The translations under genes were made by a program, and so were the position numbers. From NCBI GenBank assembly GCA_032622095.1, contig CP136067.1, positions 175,184,556 to 175,248,555 of the forward strand: a DNA stretch of 64,000 nucleotides. The letters are read 5' to 3'. Below are positions 1-11,905 of this stretch, piece after piece. Each line of letters opens with the position of its first letter. The first letter of the stretch is position 1. Origin of the DNA: Siphonodentalium dalli (lineage: Eukaryota; Mollusca; Scaphopoda; Gadilida; Siphonodentaliidae). Under the pieces are notes generated by a model. It ran no database searches. It saw nothing but the letters and a program-made list of their open reading frames with translations, and was not told where the DNA came from.

Positions 1-1201
1 TAACGTGCACCGGTCTCCCATACGAACAGTTGCACTTCCTGAGTCCCGATGGACGTTGTTAAGATATGATCTCATTCAGACCACCCTACTGAAGAAGTAC
101 GGGCGATAATTTCTGACATTAACCCTTTATTGTCCTGAGGCGTAGCATTAAACGTTGAACCTCTGCTATGTACAATAGGTCGCTGACATACGAAAAGTTG
201 CACTTCCTGAGTTCCGATGGACGTTGTTAAGATATGATCTCATCCAGACCACATACTGAAGAGGTACGGGCGATAATTTCTGGCATTAACCCTTTATTGT
301 CCTGAGGCGTAGCATTAAACGTTGAACCTCTGCTATGTACAATAGGTCGCTGACATACGAAAAGTTGCACTTCCTGAGTCCGATGGACATTGTTATGATA
401 TGATCTCACTCAGACCACCCTACTGAAGAAGTACGGGCGATAATTTCTGGCATTAACCCTTTATTGTCCCGAGGCGTGGCATTAAACGTTGATCCTCTGC
501 TATGTACAATAGGTCGCTGACATACGAAAAGTTGCACTTCCTGAGTCCGATGGACATTGTTATGATATGATCTCACTCAGACCACCCTACTGAAGAAGTA
601 CGGGCGATAATTTCTGGCATTAACCCTTTATTGTCCTGATGCGTGGCATTAAACGTTGGCCCTCTGGTATGTACAATAGGTCGCTGACATACGAAAAGTT
701 TCACTTCCTGAGTCCCGATGGACGTTGTTAAGATATGATCTCATTCAAACCACCCTACTGAAGAAGTACGGGCGATAATTTCTGGCATTAACCCTTTATT
801 GTCCTGAGGCGTGGCATTAAACGTTGAACCTCTGCTATGTACAATAGGTCGCTGACATACGAAAAGTTGCACTTCCTGAGTCCCGATGGACATTGTTATA
901 ATATGATCTCATTCAGACCACCCTATTGAAGAAGTAAGGGCGATAATTTCTGGCATTAACCCTTTATTGTCCTGATGTGTGGCATTAAACGATGAACCTC
1001 TGCTATGTACAATAGGTCGCTGACAAACGAAAAGTTGCACTTCCTGAGTCCCGATGGACATTGTTATGATATGATCTCATTCAGACCAACCTACTGAAGA
1101 AGTATGGTCGATAATTTCTGGAATTAACCCTTTATTGTCCTGAGGCGTGGCATTAAACGTTGGACCTCTGGTATGTACAATAGGTCGCTGACATACGAAA
1201 A
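1..1201 (+). repeat. 168-bp satellite array A, first block
   Basis: Tandem monomers of 167-168 bp, cut by the window start. The anchor GTTGCACTTCC recurs at 29, 197, 364 and onward at the same step. Monomers differ by a few substitutions and 1-bp indels, and there are two recurring variants, CTGCTATG and CTGGTATG. The block is cut at 1201 by a retrotransposon and resumes at about 2398. Because 168 is a multiple of three, some monomers stay open in one frame; I do not regard those frames as genes. Confidence 0.95.
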
Positions 1202-1843
1202 TTTCTTGGCATCTCAATCGATGAAAACCTTACATTTAAATACCATATTGATATGGTCCATAAGAAACTATGTCACACGCTCTACCTCCTGAACAAAGTT
1301 AAACGAATTCTTCCGAAAAATGCACAAAAAACTCTTTACTATGCCCTAGTACATAGTCGCTTAACATACGGCATACATATTTGGGGGCACGCATCCTTCG
1401 ATTCACTTTTAAAACAGCAGAAAAGGGCAATACGTATTTTTTGCAATGCCAGTTATAGAGCTCACACCGAACCTCTGTTCAAACAAGAAGGAATCCTGAA
1501 CCTCAATGACATATTTAGAGTTAATGCAGCTTGCTTTATGTATGATTGGACTAGAAATAACTTACCGAAATCATTTAAAACGTGCTACTCTTATTCTCTA
1601 GCGAAAAATACGAGAAATGCGAATAATATACGTCTGATAACACCGAAATCATCATTTTCAGCATCCCTCCCAAAACACTCCTTCCCAGACATTTGGAATT
1701 CAATTGATAAAACATCAAGAGGATGTAAATTTAGAGCTACGTTCAAGAAAACTCTATCACATCAAATAATATCCAAATACATTGTCGATTGCAAAAATAA
1801 AAACTGTTACAGTTGCTCATTACAAAATAACACCGGGAACTAA
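1202..1843 (+). pseudogene. C-terminal part of a non-LTR reverse transcriptase
   Basis: An open frame of 213 codons plus TAA at 1841-1843; the first ATG in it is at 1253 but the homology starts at once at 1202. It opens with FLGISIDENLTF, the thumb-region FLG motif that follows the catalytic palm in CR1/Jockey-type reverse transcriptases. LTYGIHIWG follows at 1361-1387, another family hallmark. The C-terminus has a short cysteine-rich stretch (CKNKNCYSC), which I recall from these elements. The palm with its catalytic aspartates, the endonuclease and ORF1 are all missing, so the copy is dead. The open frame suggests a fairly recent insertion. Confidence 0.88.
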
Positions 1844-2268
1844 ATGTTATAACTAAATATTATAACTATATCCTATAACTAAATATTATAATTATACTTA
1901 TTGATATTGATGTCATTCTTTCTGGATATTTCACCCGTCTGGTCATAACAAGTTCAATCAATTTGCACACGTATCACTTAAAAATATCGTAATGAACTCG
2001 ATGTGACCAGCTACTATAATGACACCCATTGAACATAGCCCATGACTATAATATGACTAGTATTAACGTTCACTGACTTTCTGTCCTTATTTATTTATTT
2101 ACATTCAATCTATATAGTCAACATTCGATGCCTACATGTACAATTGAATCTGGTCTGCGGATATTATATTATTCTATATTTTATCATATTATATTATATA
2201 TATTATATATATATATACTTATTATTTGACAATTACCGCCAGGTAGTGGATAATTTGTTATTTATTTA

Positions 2269-2310
2269 AGGGACTGCAGGAAGACGGTCAGTATTGGCCA
2301 TGCAGTCCCT
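2269..2310 (+). other. Stem-loop in retrotransposon 3' UTR
   Basis: AGGGACTGCA (2269-2278) and TGCAGTCCCT (2301-2310) are perfect 10-bp complements around a 22-nt loop. A hairpin close to the 3' end is a known recognition feature for the reverse transcriptase of several non-LTR clades; that role is inferred here. Confidence 0.7.
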
Positions 2311-2376
2311 GTACAATATCATTAATTTTGTATCCTTAGTTTAACTGTAATATGCTATGTTTATTGTACAAATAAA

Positions 2377-2397
2377 ATCTATCTATCTATCTATCTA
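2377..2397 (+). repeat. (ATCT)n 3' tail of the retrotransposon
   Basis: Five ATCT units directly after AATAAA-like sequence mark the 3' terminus of the insertion. Satellite A resumes within one base. Confidence 0.85.
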
Positions 2398-5300
2398 ACC
2401 TCTGCTATGTACAATAGGTCGCTGACATACGAAAAGTTGCACTTCCTGAGTCCCGATGGACATTGTTATGATATGATCTCATTCAGACCACCCTACTGAA
2501 GAAGTACGGGCGATAATTTCTGGCATTAACCCTTTATTGTCCTGAGGCGTGGCATTAAACGTTGGACCTCTGGTATGTACAATAGGTCGCTGACATACAA
2601 AAAGTTGCACTTCCTGAGTCCCGATGGACATTGTTATGATATGATCTCATTCAGACCACCCTACTGAAGAAGTACGGGCGATAATTTCTGGCATTAACCC
2701 TTTATTGTCCTGAGGCGTGGCATTAAACGTTGAACCTCTGCTATGTACAATAGGTCGCTGACATACGAAAAGTTGCACTTCCTGAGTCCCGATGGACATT
2801 GTTATGATGTGATCTCATTCAGACCACCCTACTGAAGAAGTACGGGCGATAATTTCTGACATTAACCCTTTATTGTCCTGAGGCGTGGCATTAAACGTTG
2901 GACCTCTGGTATGTACAATAGGTCGCTGACATACGAAAAGTTGCACTTCCTGAGTCCCGATGGACGTTGTTATGATATGATCTCATTCAGACCACCCTAC
3001 TGAAGAAGTACGGGCGATAATTTCTGACATTAACCCTTTATTGTCCTGAGGCGTGGCATTAAACGTTGAACCTCTGCTATGTACAATAGGTCGCTGACAT
3101 ACGAAAAGTTGCACTTCCTGAGTCCCGATGGACATTGTTATGATATGATCTCATTCAGACCACCCTATTGAAGAAGTAAGGGCGATAATTTCTGGCATTA
3201 ACCCTTTATTGTCCTGATGTGTGGTATTAAACGATGAACCTCTGCTATGTACAATAGGTCGCTGACAAACGAAAAGTTGCACTTCCTGAGTCCCGATGGA
3301 CGTTGTTAAAATATGATCTCATTCAGACCACCCCACTGAAGAAGTACGAGCGATAATTTCTGGCATTAACCCTTTATTGTCCTGAGGCGTGGCATTAAAC
3401 GTTGGACCTCTGGTATGTACAATAGGTCGCTGACATACGAAAAGTTGCACTTCCTGAGTCCCGATGGACATTGTTATGATATGATCTCATTCAGACCACC
3501 CTACTGAAGAAGTACGGGCGATAATTTCTGGCATTAACCCTTTATTGTCCTGAGGCGTGGCATTAAACGTTGAACCTCTGCTATGTACAATAGGTCGCTG
3601 ACATACGAAAAGTTGCACTTCCTGAGTCCCGATGGACATTGTTATGATGTGATCTCATTCAGACCACCCTACTGAAGAAGTACGGGCGATAATTTCTGAC
3701 ATTAACCCTTTATTGTCTTGAGGCGTGGCATTAAACGTTGGACCTCTGGTATGTACAATAGGTCGCTGACATACGAAAAGTTGCACTTCCTGAGTCCCGA
3801 TGGACGTTGTTATGATATGATCTCATTCAGACCACCCTACTGAAGAAGTACGGGCGATAATTTCTGACATTAACCCTTTATTGTCCTGAGGCGTGGCATT
3901 AAACGTTGAACCTCTGCTATGTACAATAGGTCGCTGACATACGAAAAGTTGCACTTCCTGAGTCCCGATGGACATTGTTATGATATGATCTCATTCAGAC
4001 CACCCTATTGAAGAAGTAAGGGCGATAATTTCTGGCATTAACCCTTTATTGTCCTGATGTGTGGTATTAAACGATGAACCTCTGCTATGTACAATAGGTC
4101 GCTGACAAACGAAAAGTTGCACTTCCTGAGTCCCGATGGACGTTGTTAAAATATGATCTCATTCAGACCACCCCACTGAAGAAGTACGAGCGATAATTTC
4201 TGGCATGAACCCTTTATTGTCCTGAGGCGTGGCATTAAACGTTGGACCTCTGGTATGTACAATAGGTCGCTGACATACGAAAAGTTGCACTTCCTGAGTC
4301 CCGATGGACATTGTTATGATATGATCTCATTCAGACCACCCTACTGAAGAAGTACGGGCGATAATTTCTGGCATTAACCCTTTATTGTCCTGAGGCGTGG
4401 CATTAAACGTTGAACCTCTGCTATGTACAATAGATCGCTGACATACGAAAAGTTGCACTTCCTGAGTTCCGATGGACGTTGTTAAGATATGATCTCATCC
4501 AGACCACATACTGAAGAGGTACGGGCGATAATTTCTGGCATTAACCCTTTATTGTCCTGAGGCAAAGCATTAAACGTTGAACCTCTGCTATGTACAATAG
4601 GTCGCTGACATACGAAAAGTTGCACTTCCTGAGTCCGATGGACATTGTTATGATATGATCTCACTCAGACCACCCTACTGAAGAAGTACGGGCGATAATT
4701 TCTGGCATTAACCCTTTATTGTCCTGAGGCGTGGCATTAAACGTTGGACCTCTGGTATGTACAATAGGTCGCTGACATACGAAAAGTTGCACTTCCTGAG
4801 TTCCGATGGACGTTGTTAAGATATGATGTCACCCAGACCACTTACTGAAGAGGCACGGGCGATCATTTCTGGCATTAACCCTTTATTGACCTGAGGCGTG
4901 GCATTAAACGTTGAACCTCTGCTATGTACAATAGGTCGCTGACATACGAAAAGTTGCACTTCCTGAGTCCCGATGGACATTGTTATGATATGATCTCATT
5001 CAGACCACCCTACTGAAGAAGTACGGGCGATAATTTCTGGCATTAACCCTTTGTTGTCCTGAGGCGTGGCATTAAACGTTGAACCTCTGCTATGTACAAT
5101 AGGTCGCTGACATACGAAAAGTTGCACTTCCTGAGTCCCGATGGACATTGTTATGATATGATCTCATTCAGACCACCCTACTGAAGAAGTACGGGCGATA
5201 ATTTCTGACATTAACCCTTTATTGTCCTGAGGCGTGGCATTAAACGTTGGACCTCTGGTATGTACAATAGGTCGCTGACATACGAAAAGTTGCACTTCCT

Positions 5301-7538
5301 GAGTCCCGATGGACGTTGTTATGATATGATCTCATTCAGACCACCCTACTGAAGAAGTACGGGCGATAATTTCTGATATTAACCCTTTATTGTCCTGAGG
5401 CGTGGCATTAAACGTTGAACCTCTGCTATGTACAATAGGTCGCTGACATACGAAAAGTTGCACTTCCTGAGTCCCGATGGACATTGTTATGATATGATCT
5501 CATTCAGACCACCCTACTGAAGAAGTACGGGCGATAATTTCTGGCATTAACCCTTTATTGTCCTGAGGCGTGGCATTAAACGTTGAACCTCTGCTATGTA
5601 CAATAGGTCGCTGACATACGAAAAGTTGCACTTCCTGAGTCCCGATGGACATTGTTATGATTTGATCTCATTCAGACCAACCTACTGAAGAAGTATGGTC
5701 GATAATTTCTGGAATTAACCCTTTATTGTCCTGAGGCGTGGCATTAAACGTTGGACCTCTGGTATGTACAATAGGTCGCTGACATACGAAAAGTTGCACT
5801 TCCTGAGTCCCGATGGACGTTGTTAAGCTATGATCTCATTCAGACCACCCTACTGAAGAAGTACGAGCGATAATTTCTGACATTGACCATTTATTGTCCG
5901 GAGGCGTGGCATTAAACGTTGGACCTCTGGTATGTACAATAGGTAGCTGACATACAAAAAGTTGCACTTCCTGAGTTCCGATGGACGTTGTTAAGATATG
6001 ATGTCATCCAGACCACTTACTGAAGAGGCACGGGCGATAATTTCTGGCATTAACCCTTTATTGTCCTGAGGCGTGGCATTAAACGTTGAACCTCTGCTAT
6101 GTACAATAGGTCGCTGACATACGAAAAGTTGCACTTCCTGAGTCCCGATGGACATTGTTATGATATGATCTCATTCAGACCACCCTACTGAAGAAGTACG
6201 GGCGATAATTTCTGGCATTAACACTTTATTGTCCTGAGGCGTGGCATTAAACGTTGGACCTCTGCTATGTACAATATGGCGCTGACATACGAAAAGTTGC
6301 ACTTCCTGAGTCCCGATGGACGTTGTTAAGCTATGATCTCATTCAGACCACCCTACTGAAGAAGTACGGGCGATAATTTCTGACATTAACCCTTTATTGT
6401 CCTGAGGCGTGGTATTAAACGTTGAACCTCTGCTATGTACAATAGGTCGCTGACATACGAAAAGTTGCACTTCCTGAGTCCCGATGGACATTGTTATGAT
6501 ATGATCTCATTCAGACCACCCTACTGAAGAAGTAAGGGCGATAATTTCTGGCATTAACCCTTTATTGTCCTGAGGCGTGGCATTAAACGTTGAACCTCTG
6601 CTATGTACAATAGGTCGCTGACATACGAAAAGTTGCACTTCCTGAGTCCCGATGGACATTGTTATGATATGATCTCATTCAGACCACCCTACTGAAGAAG
6701 TACGGGCGATAATTTCTGGCATTAACCATTTATTGTCCTGAGGCGTGGCATTAAACGTTGGACCTCTGGTATGTACAATAGGTCGCTGACATACGAAAAG
6801 TTGCACTTCCTGAGTCCCGATGGACGTTGTTATAATATGATCTCATTCAGACCACCCTACTGAAGAAGTACGGGCGATAATTTCTGACATTAACCCTTTA
6901 TTGTCCTGAGGCGTGGCATTAAACGTTGAACCTCTGCTATGTACAATAGGTCGCTGACATACGAAAAGTTGCACTTCCTGAGTCCCGATGGACGTTGTTA
7001 AGATATGATCTCATTCAGACCACCCTACTGAAGAAGTACGGGCGATAATTTCTGGCATTAACCATTTATTGGCCTGAGGCGTGGCATTAAACGTTGGACC
7101 TCTGGTATGTACAATAGGTCGCTGACATACGAAAAGTTGCACTTCCTGAGTCCCGATGGACGTTGTTAAGATATGATCTCATTCAGACCACCCTACTGAA
7201 GAAGTACGGGCGATAATTTCTGGCATTAACCATTTATTGTCCTGAGGCGTGGCATTAAACGTTGGACCTCTGGTATGTACAATAGGTCGCTTACATACGA
7301 AAAGTTGCACTTCCTGAGTCCCGATGGACGTTGTTAAGATATGATCTCATTCAGACCACCCTACTGAAGAAGTACGGGCGAAAATTTCTGACATTAACCA
7401 TTTATTGTCCTGAGGCGTGGCATTAAACGTTGGACCTCTGGTATGTACAATAGGTCGCTGAGATACAAAAAGTTGCACTTCCTGAGTCCAGATGGACATT
7501 GTTATGATTTGATCTCATTCAGACCACCCTACTGAAGA
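2398..7538 (+). repeat. 168-bp satellite array A, main block
   Basis: About 30 further monomers in the same orientation as the first block. Divergence is low (a few per cent) in the middle, with more variants after about 5.8 kb. The array stops inside a monomer at about 7538 (ACTGAAGA). The family is the reverse complement of the array at 18.3-24.9 kb. It is AT-rich with regular nucleosome-length spacing. No reading frame here is a credible gene. Confidence 0.95.
2558..4237 (+). repeat. Higher-order duplication in array A (2 x 840 bp)
   Basis: Two successive blocks of five monomers (2558-3397 and 3398-4237) share private variants at an 840-bp offset: GATGTGATC at about 2810 and 3650, GAAGTAAGGG at about 3173 and 4013, and CCCCACTG at about 3332 and 4172. 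This is a higher-order repeat one step above the monomer. Confidence 0.85.
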
Positions 7539-7540
7539 CT

Positions 7541-7900
7541 AGGTTTCCGTCACCCGTTATTACCCAAACTATAGAAGTTCGAACTGCGTAGTTCGTGATT
7601 ATTGTAAAGTGCGATGTTGTCAAATGTCAGTAACGACCCGGAGAGCGCTTTGGGAAGTGCGCACGGGCTGTCAAGGTGTGGTCAGGGGTGTCATAATTGA
7701 TTAAAATATGTTTCTGTGACCCGTGATGACCAAGACTATAGGAGTTTGAACTGCTTGGCTCATGATTATTGTAGAGTGGGTACATGCCGATGACGGTGCC
7801 AAATATCAGTGCTCAGGGTGGTGTGGAAAGTACGCATGTCCTCTTAAAGTGGGGTTATGTATGTCGTATTGGTTTAAACGAGGTTTCCGTGATCCCTGAT
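7541..7900 (+). repeat. Degenerate ~170-bp tandem repeat beside array A
   Basis: AGGTTTCCGT-like starts at about 7541, 7708 and 7881 (steps of 167 and 173 bp) lead into similar sequence (CCAAACTATAGAAGTT against CCAAGACTATAGGAGTT, then TTCGTGATTATTGTA against CTCATGATTATTGTA). The sequence is unrelated to the 168-bp monomer but has almost the same period. No gene is visible. Confidence 0.6.
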
Positions 7901-7990
7901 TGCCTCATTTTATTGCAATTGCCCCATTCTAGGAACGGTTGCTGCATGATCACGGTGTCCTCTTGTCATTGTCAGTTTACGAAGTGTCGG

Positions 7991-8032
<42 letters not shown>
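7991..8032 (+). repeat. (ATT)14 microsatellite
   Basis: Uninterrupted ATT units. Translated, they give only a polyisoleucine artefact. Confidence 0.97.
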
Positions 8033-8098
8033 GGGGTAAACAGCACCAAGTGCACGACTCTCCGCATAAAGTTGCATCTTTCTTTTGATTTGATAATA

Positions 8099-8340
8099 AA
8101 CGCTCTTTATTTGCTAATGGTTAGTGCCTCTTTAAGTTATTTGATGTCAACATAACCTATGGCGTGACATTCCCCGCGTAATTTTACTTTTGTGTACCAC
8201 TTTTCTCTCGTATTTTCGGGGCTAATAATAAACGCAAGTTATGTATCATACAAATGACTACCCCCCCCCCCCCCCCTTAAGTCATATGAGGTCAAATGTG
8301 CCTACCCCATGACATTACCCTGCAAATCCTTGGTTGTGTC
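8099..8340. repeat. Diverged dispersed repeat with C16 tract
   Basis: Two related segments (CTTTAAGTTATTTGATGTCA at about 8130 and CTTAAGTCATATGAGGTCAA at about 8276) resemble CTTTAAGACATCTGATATCA at about 16402 and a further copy near 16550. The motif ATAAAGAGCGTT lies upstream on the minus strand at 8099-8110. A run of 16 C occupies 8261-8276. I read this as decayed copies of a dispersed element. Confidence 0.45.
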
Positions 8341-9251
8341 CTGGGATGGTCCGGAGTGCCGCTGCAGCGCGTGTCGGTAGTGGCATATACATGTATATGT
8401 ATGCAGATATAGCAGGGGGTTTGGGGAGTCTCTGGATACTGGACACCCACTCATGCCGTCAAATCGGTCGAAAGCGACATTTTAAAAAATAAGGAATATG
8501 GAATAAGTTCCAAATGTCATGTTCGTGGATTGTAGTAGGTGGCAAAGAAGCCAGTGAAAGCATTCCAGAGCCCATAGACACCCCAAACCAGCCCATTTTA
8601 AACATTTAACTTTTAACTATTAATGATCAAATAAGGTAAACAACACAATTACAAATAGTCTGATAATATTGTTACTACAGGAAAATTATTCTGGCAAATT
8701 TTGTTTTAAAGCATCCCTTTCCGAACCCAGAATATCTAGGGAGAGGGTCGCCTTACGACTGTGGTGTCGTAGTACGTGATCGAACGGTGTCATCCAGGGC
8801 GAAGGGAATAACATCACATTACTGTCCACGGTACACCACGATAAGTTGGTGCTAGCCTCACCATCACCACATAGCCACTGAACCGACACAGTAGCCAAAG
8901 ACACCCCCTCACCTATTCAAAAATTCCCTTTTCTCTTATCTTACTGGAAGTGGCAAATTTAAATTATCCATACTGATTTCTCTGGTGTTTCTTCTCTTAT
9001 GTTTCTTGTTTTCTGTTTTCTGTTTTTTTAAATTAAATTAGAAATTTTAGTACTTGATAAATAATTTTTTTAGCTGTTGTCAGTTAGGTAGTTTAACTAT
9101 GATTCAATTTATTTTCATTTGCATAAAATTGATATGTTACCCTGTGCTATGTGTGTGTTTATTACGCCACATGTGGTGTAAGTTGTTTCGGAGATTTTGA
9201 TATTCTGTGGTCGACTGGGCGAATGCATTGTGTGAGATCTGTTTTGTTTTG
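8341..9251. other. No recognised feature
   Basis: A/T-rich sequence with no coding pattern on either strand, no tandem structure and no recognisable element. The short open frames here lack domains and codon bias. Confidence 0.6.
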
Positions 9252-9697
9252 ACGTGATCGCGTTTTGGAGAAGCTCAGAGCACCGTTTCTCCCTTCCCAA
9301 TCATCAAAATCACCGCAATCGGCACTTCGGGGTTAATAGCGTTGATATATAAAGAGCGTTCGTTTTCCGCAGTGTCTATATAAAGAGCGTCGTTTTCGCT
9401 ATCTACTTATCTGTATGACGGAGATTTCCCGACGGGAAGCGTTTGTTTTCAATTCAATGCAATGTTATCGTACAGAGATTTCACGACGGGAAGTGTTTGT
9501 TTTCAATTCAATGCAATGTTATCACTCGAAATATTATGCAGAGAGATTTCACGACAAAGGACGGGTACGGGCAGGTTAAAAAAAAGAAAAAAACAAAGAA
9601 TGCGTTGTCTGTCGTTCCTAGGAAGGGGGGATTTCATCGGGTAAATTTTTCCGCCCGAAACAAAACATTTAATTAAAACAATTTAAAATAAAAAAAA

Positions 9698-9728
<31 letters not shown>

Positions 9729-10130
9729 AAAGAAAAGAAAAAATAAATATTAAAAAATTCAGAAAAAAAAAATATTTAATTTAAAACAAATTAAATTAAT
9801 ATTAAAAAAATAATTAAAAAAAAATAATTAAAAGAATGTCATGTTTCTGACCAACCACGCCAGTGGCGCGCATTGTGTGAAAAATTCTTATGTCTGTCGT
9901 TCCTAGGAACGGGGGGAATTTTTCATCGGGTCAGTCTTAACCTTCAAACGGGTACCCACAAATTATATATTGTGACCCCGACATGACCTTGACCTTGAAA
10001 ATGATCAATTCAAGGTCAAATCGGGTAAAATATTGAAAAACCCAATATTAACTCATTGAAAAACACAAACAAAACATAAAACATTGTCATGTTTCTGACC
10101 AAGCACGCCAGTGGCGGACTAACCTGCTAG
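9252..10130 (+). mobile_element. Helitron-like element E1, 5' end unclear
   Basis: From about 9252 (TCGCGTTTTGGAGAAGC) it parallels element E3 at 11172. It has two ATAAAGAGCG-type motifs, GGGAAGYGTTTGTTTTCAATT repeats and a poly-A-rich stretch at 9676-9840. The 3' end has a near-perfect hairpin (CGCCAGTGGCG) followed by GACTAACCTGCTAG; CTAG ends at 10130. A GC-rich hairpin shortly before a terminal CTAG is the defining Helitron 3' structure. No Rep/helicase coding is present, so the element is non-autonomous. The 5' terminus is not resolved. Confidence 0.65.
9676..9840 (+). repeat. A-rich low-complexity tract
   Basis: Almost only A with scattered T. It sits inside E1 at the same position as the shorter A/T tracts in E3 (about 11640-11690). 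Confidence 0.85.
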
Positions 10131-10165
10131 TCTACTATATAATTTGAGAACTCCGTATATATATA

Positions 10166-10212
<47 letters not shown>

Positions 10213-10442
10213 ATATATGTATGTGGGTACTTCATGGAATCGAAAACACGTTGACGGATTGAGCTCAAACTTCCTATGTAAGTGTAAAATCACACCGACA
10301 CCGCCGTGGTCGCGTTTTGGAGAAGCTCAGAGCACCCGTTCTCCAATCTCAGTCACAAAAAACGGCACTGCGGTGGTTAAGACATCAACGATCTTTATAT
10401 TGACCTTATACGGAGGTGTTAACAATCAACGCTCTTTATTGC

Positions 10443-10553
10443 AATGGACGTGGCCAAACGGCTGACCCCATGCGTCCGAAATACGGATGCGGATTCCAAT
10501 GGACGTGGCTAAACGACTGACCCCATGCGTCCGAAATACGGATGCGGACGAAA
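10443..10553 (+). repeat. Tandem duplication inside E2
   Basis: AATGGACGTGGCC/TAAACG followed by CCCATGCGTCCGAAATACGG occurs twice in a row, about 56 bp per unit. Confidence 0.85.
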
Positions 10554-10682
10554 TGCAATTATCTCGACTAAAAAGGCAGAATTGATCTAAGAGCTCGAAA
10601 TATTATGCAGAGGGACGTCCGCTCTGAAGTTTAGGACGGGGAGGACGGGTACCATGAATTAACTCATTTAAAAACAAAGAAT

Positions 10683-10972
10683 GCGTTATCTCGGAAACGG
10701 GTGGAGCTATCGACTTGAAATTCGCAATGTGAATGTATCTTGCCCCGGATACAAATTTTATCGGGTCGCCGAGCCCGTGCGACGCCAGCTTCGCGCATGC
10801 GCAGACCAGATCTCGGAAAAGGGTGGAGCTGTCGACTTGAAATTTGGTATGTGAATGAATCTTGCCCCGGATACGAATTTTATCGGGTCGCCGAACCCGT
10901 GCGACGCCAGCTTCGCGCATGCGCAGACGAGATCTCGGAAACGGGTGGAGCTATCGACTTGAAATTTGGTTA
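10683..10972 (+). repeat. 122-bp minisatellite in E2
   Basis: The unit runs from TCTCGGAAACGGGTGGAGC through CTTGCCCCGGATACGA to CGCGCATGCGCAGAC. The same unit appears in E4 and, reverse-complemented, throughout 40-50.4 kb. Each unit carries the palindrome TGCGCATGCGCA or its CGCGCATGCGCA form. Confidence 0.9.
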
Positions 10973-11044
10973 AATTAAAAAAATGTCATGTTTCTGAAAC
11001 AAAGCCATGAGACGAATGCCGCCAGTGGCGGGCTAACCTGCTAG

Positions 11045-11905
11045 TCCTATAATTTGAGACTTCCGTATATGTGTATATATGTATATGTGTACTTTATAGA
11101 ATCGAAAACGACTGCACCCATCGAGCTCAAATTTCGTATATAAGTGTAAAATCCCACGGACACCGCCGTGGTCGCGTTTTGGAGAAGCTCAGAGCGCCGT
11201 TTCTCCCTTCCCAATCATCAAAATCACCGAAATCGCCACTTCGGGGTTAATAGCGTTGATATATAAAGAGCGTTCGTTTTCCGCAGTGTCTATATAAAGA
11301 GGGTCGTTTTCGCTATCTACTTATCTGTATGACGGGAGTCTGACAATTCAATGCAATGTTATCGCTCGAAATATTTCACGACATTAGGACGGGTACGGCA
11401 GACTCGAATTATTATGCAGAGACACGACGGGAAGCGTTTGTTTTCAATGCAATGTTATCGTAGAGAGACGTTTGTTTTCAATGCAATGCAATGTTATCGC
11501 TCGAAATATTATGCAGAAAGATTTCATGACATTAGGACGGGTACGGGCAGGTTAAAAAAAAAAGAAAAAAAAGAATGCGTTGTCTGTCGTTCCTAGGAAG
11601 GGGGGATTTCATCGGGTAAATTTTTCCGCCAGAAACAAAAAATTTAATTAAAACAATTTAAAATTAAAAAAATTTAAATTTTTTTTTTAAATGTCATGTT
11701 TCTGACCAACCTCGGGTAAAATTTAAAAACAAAAAATTAAATTAAAAAATTAAAAAGGCTCATTGAAAAACAACAAAAATAACTCATTGAAAAACAAAAA
11801 ATTAAATTAAATATTTTATTTTAAAAATTAATTAAAAAAATTAATTAAAACTTAAAAATTGTCATGTTTCTGACTATTGCCGCCAGTGGCGGGCTAACCT
11901 GCTAG
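11045..11905 (+). mobile_element. Helitron-like element E3
   Basis: It begins TCCTATAATTTGAGAC directly after the CTAG of E2 and ends with the GCCGCCAGTGGCGGGC hairpin, TAACCTG and CTAG at 11902-11905. The interior resembles E1: the GGAGAAGCTCAGAGC segment, two TATAAAGAG motifs, repeated AATGCAATGTTATCG and GAAATATTATGCAGA stretches, then A/T-rich filler. No protein is encoded. Confidence 0.75.

Larger units (their letters stand above)
1202..2397 (+). mobile_element. 5'-truncated non-LTR retrotransposon inside satellite A
   Basis: The insert holds the last 214 codons of a reverse-transcriptase ORF, about 530 bp of A/T-rich 3' UTR with a 10-bp stem-loop, and a tetranucleotide (ATCT)n tail. 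This is the usual 3' architecture of CR1/Jockey-group elements. It begins abruptly within the coding region, as expected for incomplete target-primed reverse transcription. The satellite on both sides shares the stretch from CCTCTG to GACATACGAAAA (~37 bp), which looks like a target-site duplication with one G/C difference. The exact clade cannot be fixed from this fragment. Confidence 0.9.
10131..11044 (+). mobile_element. Helitron-like element E2
   Basis: It starts with TC (TCTACTATATAATTTGAGA) immediately after the CTAG of E1 and ends with a GCC-rich hairpin (GCCGCCAGTGGCGGGC) plus TAACCTG and CTAG at 11041-11044. Inside are a (TA)/(TG) microsatellite at 10154-10220, a duplicated ~56-bp segment at about 10443-10553 and two and a half 122-bp minisatellite units at about 10683-10972. 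It is non-autonomous with no coding capacity. The shared 5' consensus (TC, then ATAATTTGAGA and CTCCGTATATA) with E3 supports both ends. Confidence 0.75.

Noticed and set aside
1-7538. CRISPR array
   Set aside because: Whole 168-bp monomers repeat without repeat/spacer alternation, and the window is eukaryotic.
7784-8155. 123-residue frame over the ATT microsatellite
   Set aside because: Half of it is polyisoleucine from (ATT)n, with no homology on either side.
9340-9400. TATATAAAGAGCG motifs as promoters
   Set aside because: TATA-like, but the sequence around them is repetitive, no gene follows, and the motif occurs on both strands. Kept only as a dispersed motif.
9590-9660. NF-kB-like site in CCTAGGAAGGGGGGATTTC
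   Set aside because: Incomplete match to the consensus and embedded in a G-run of a repeated element.
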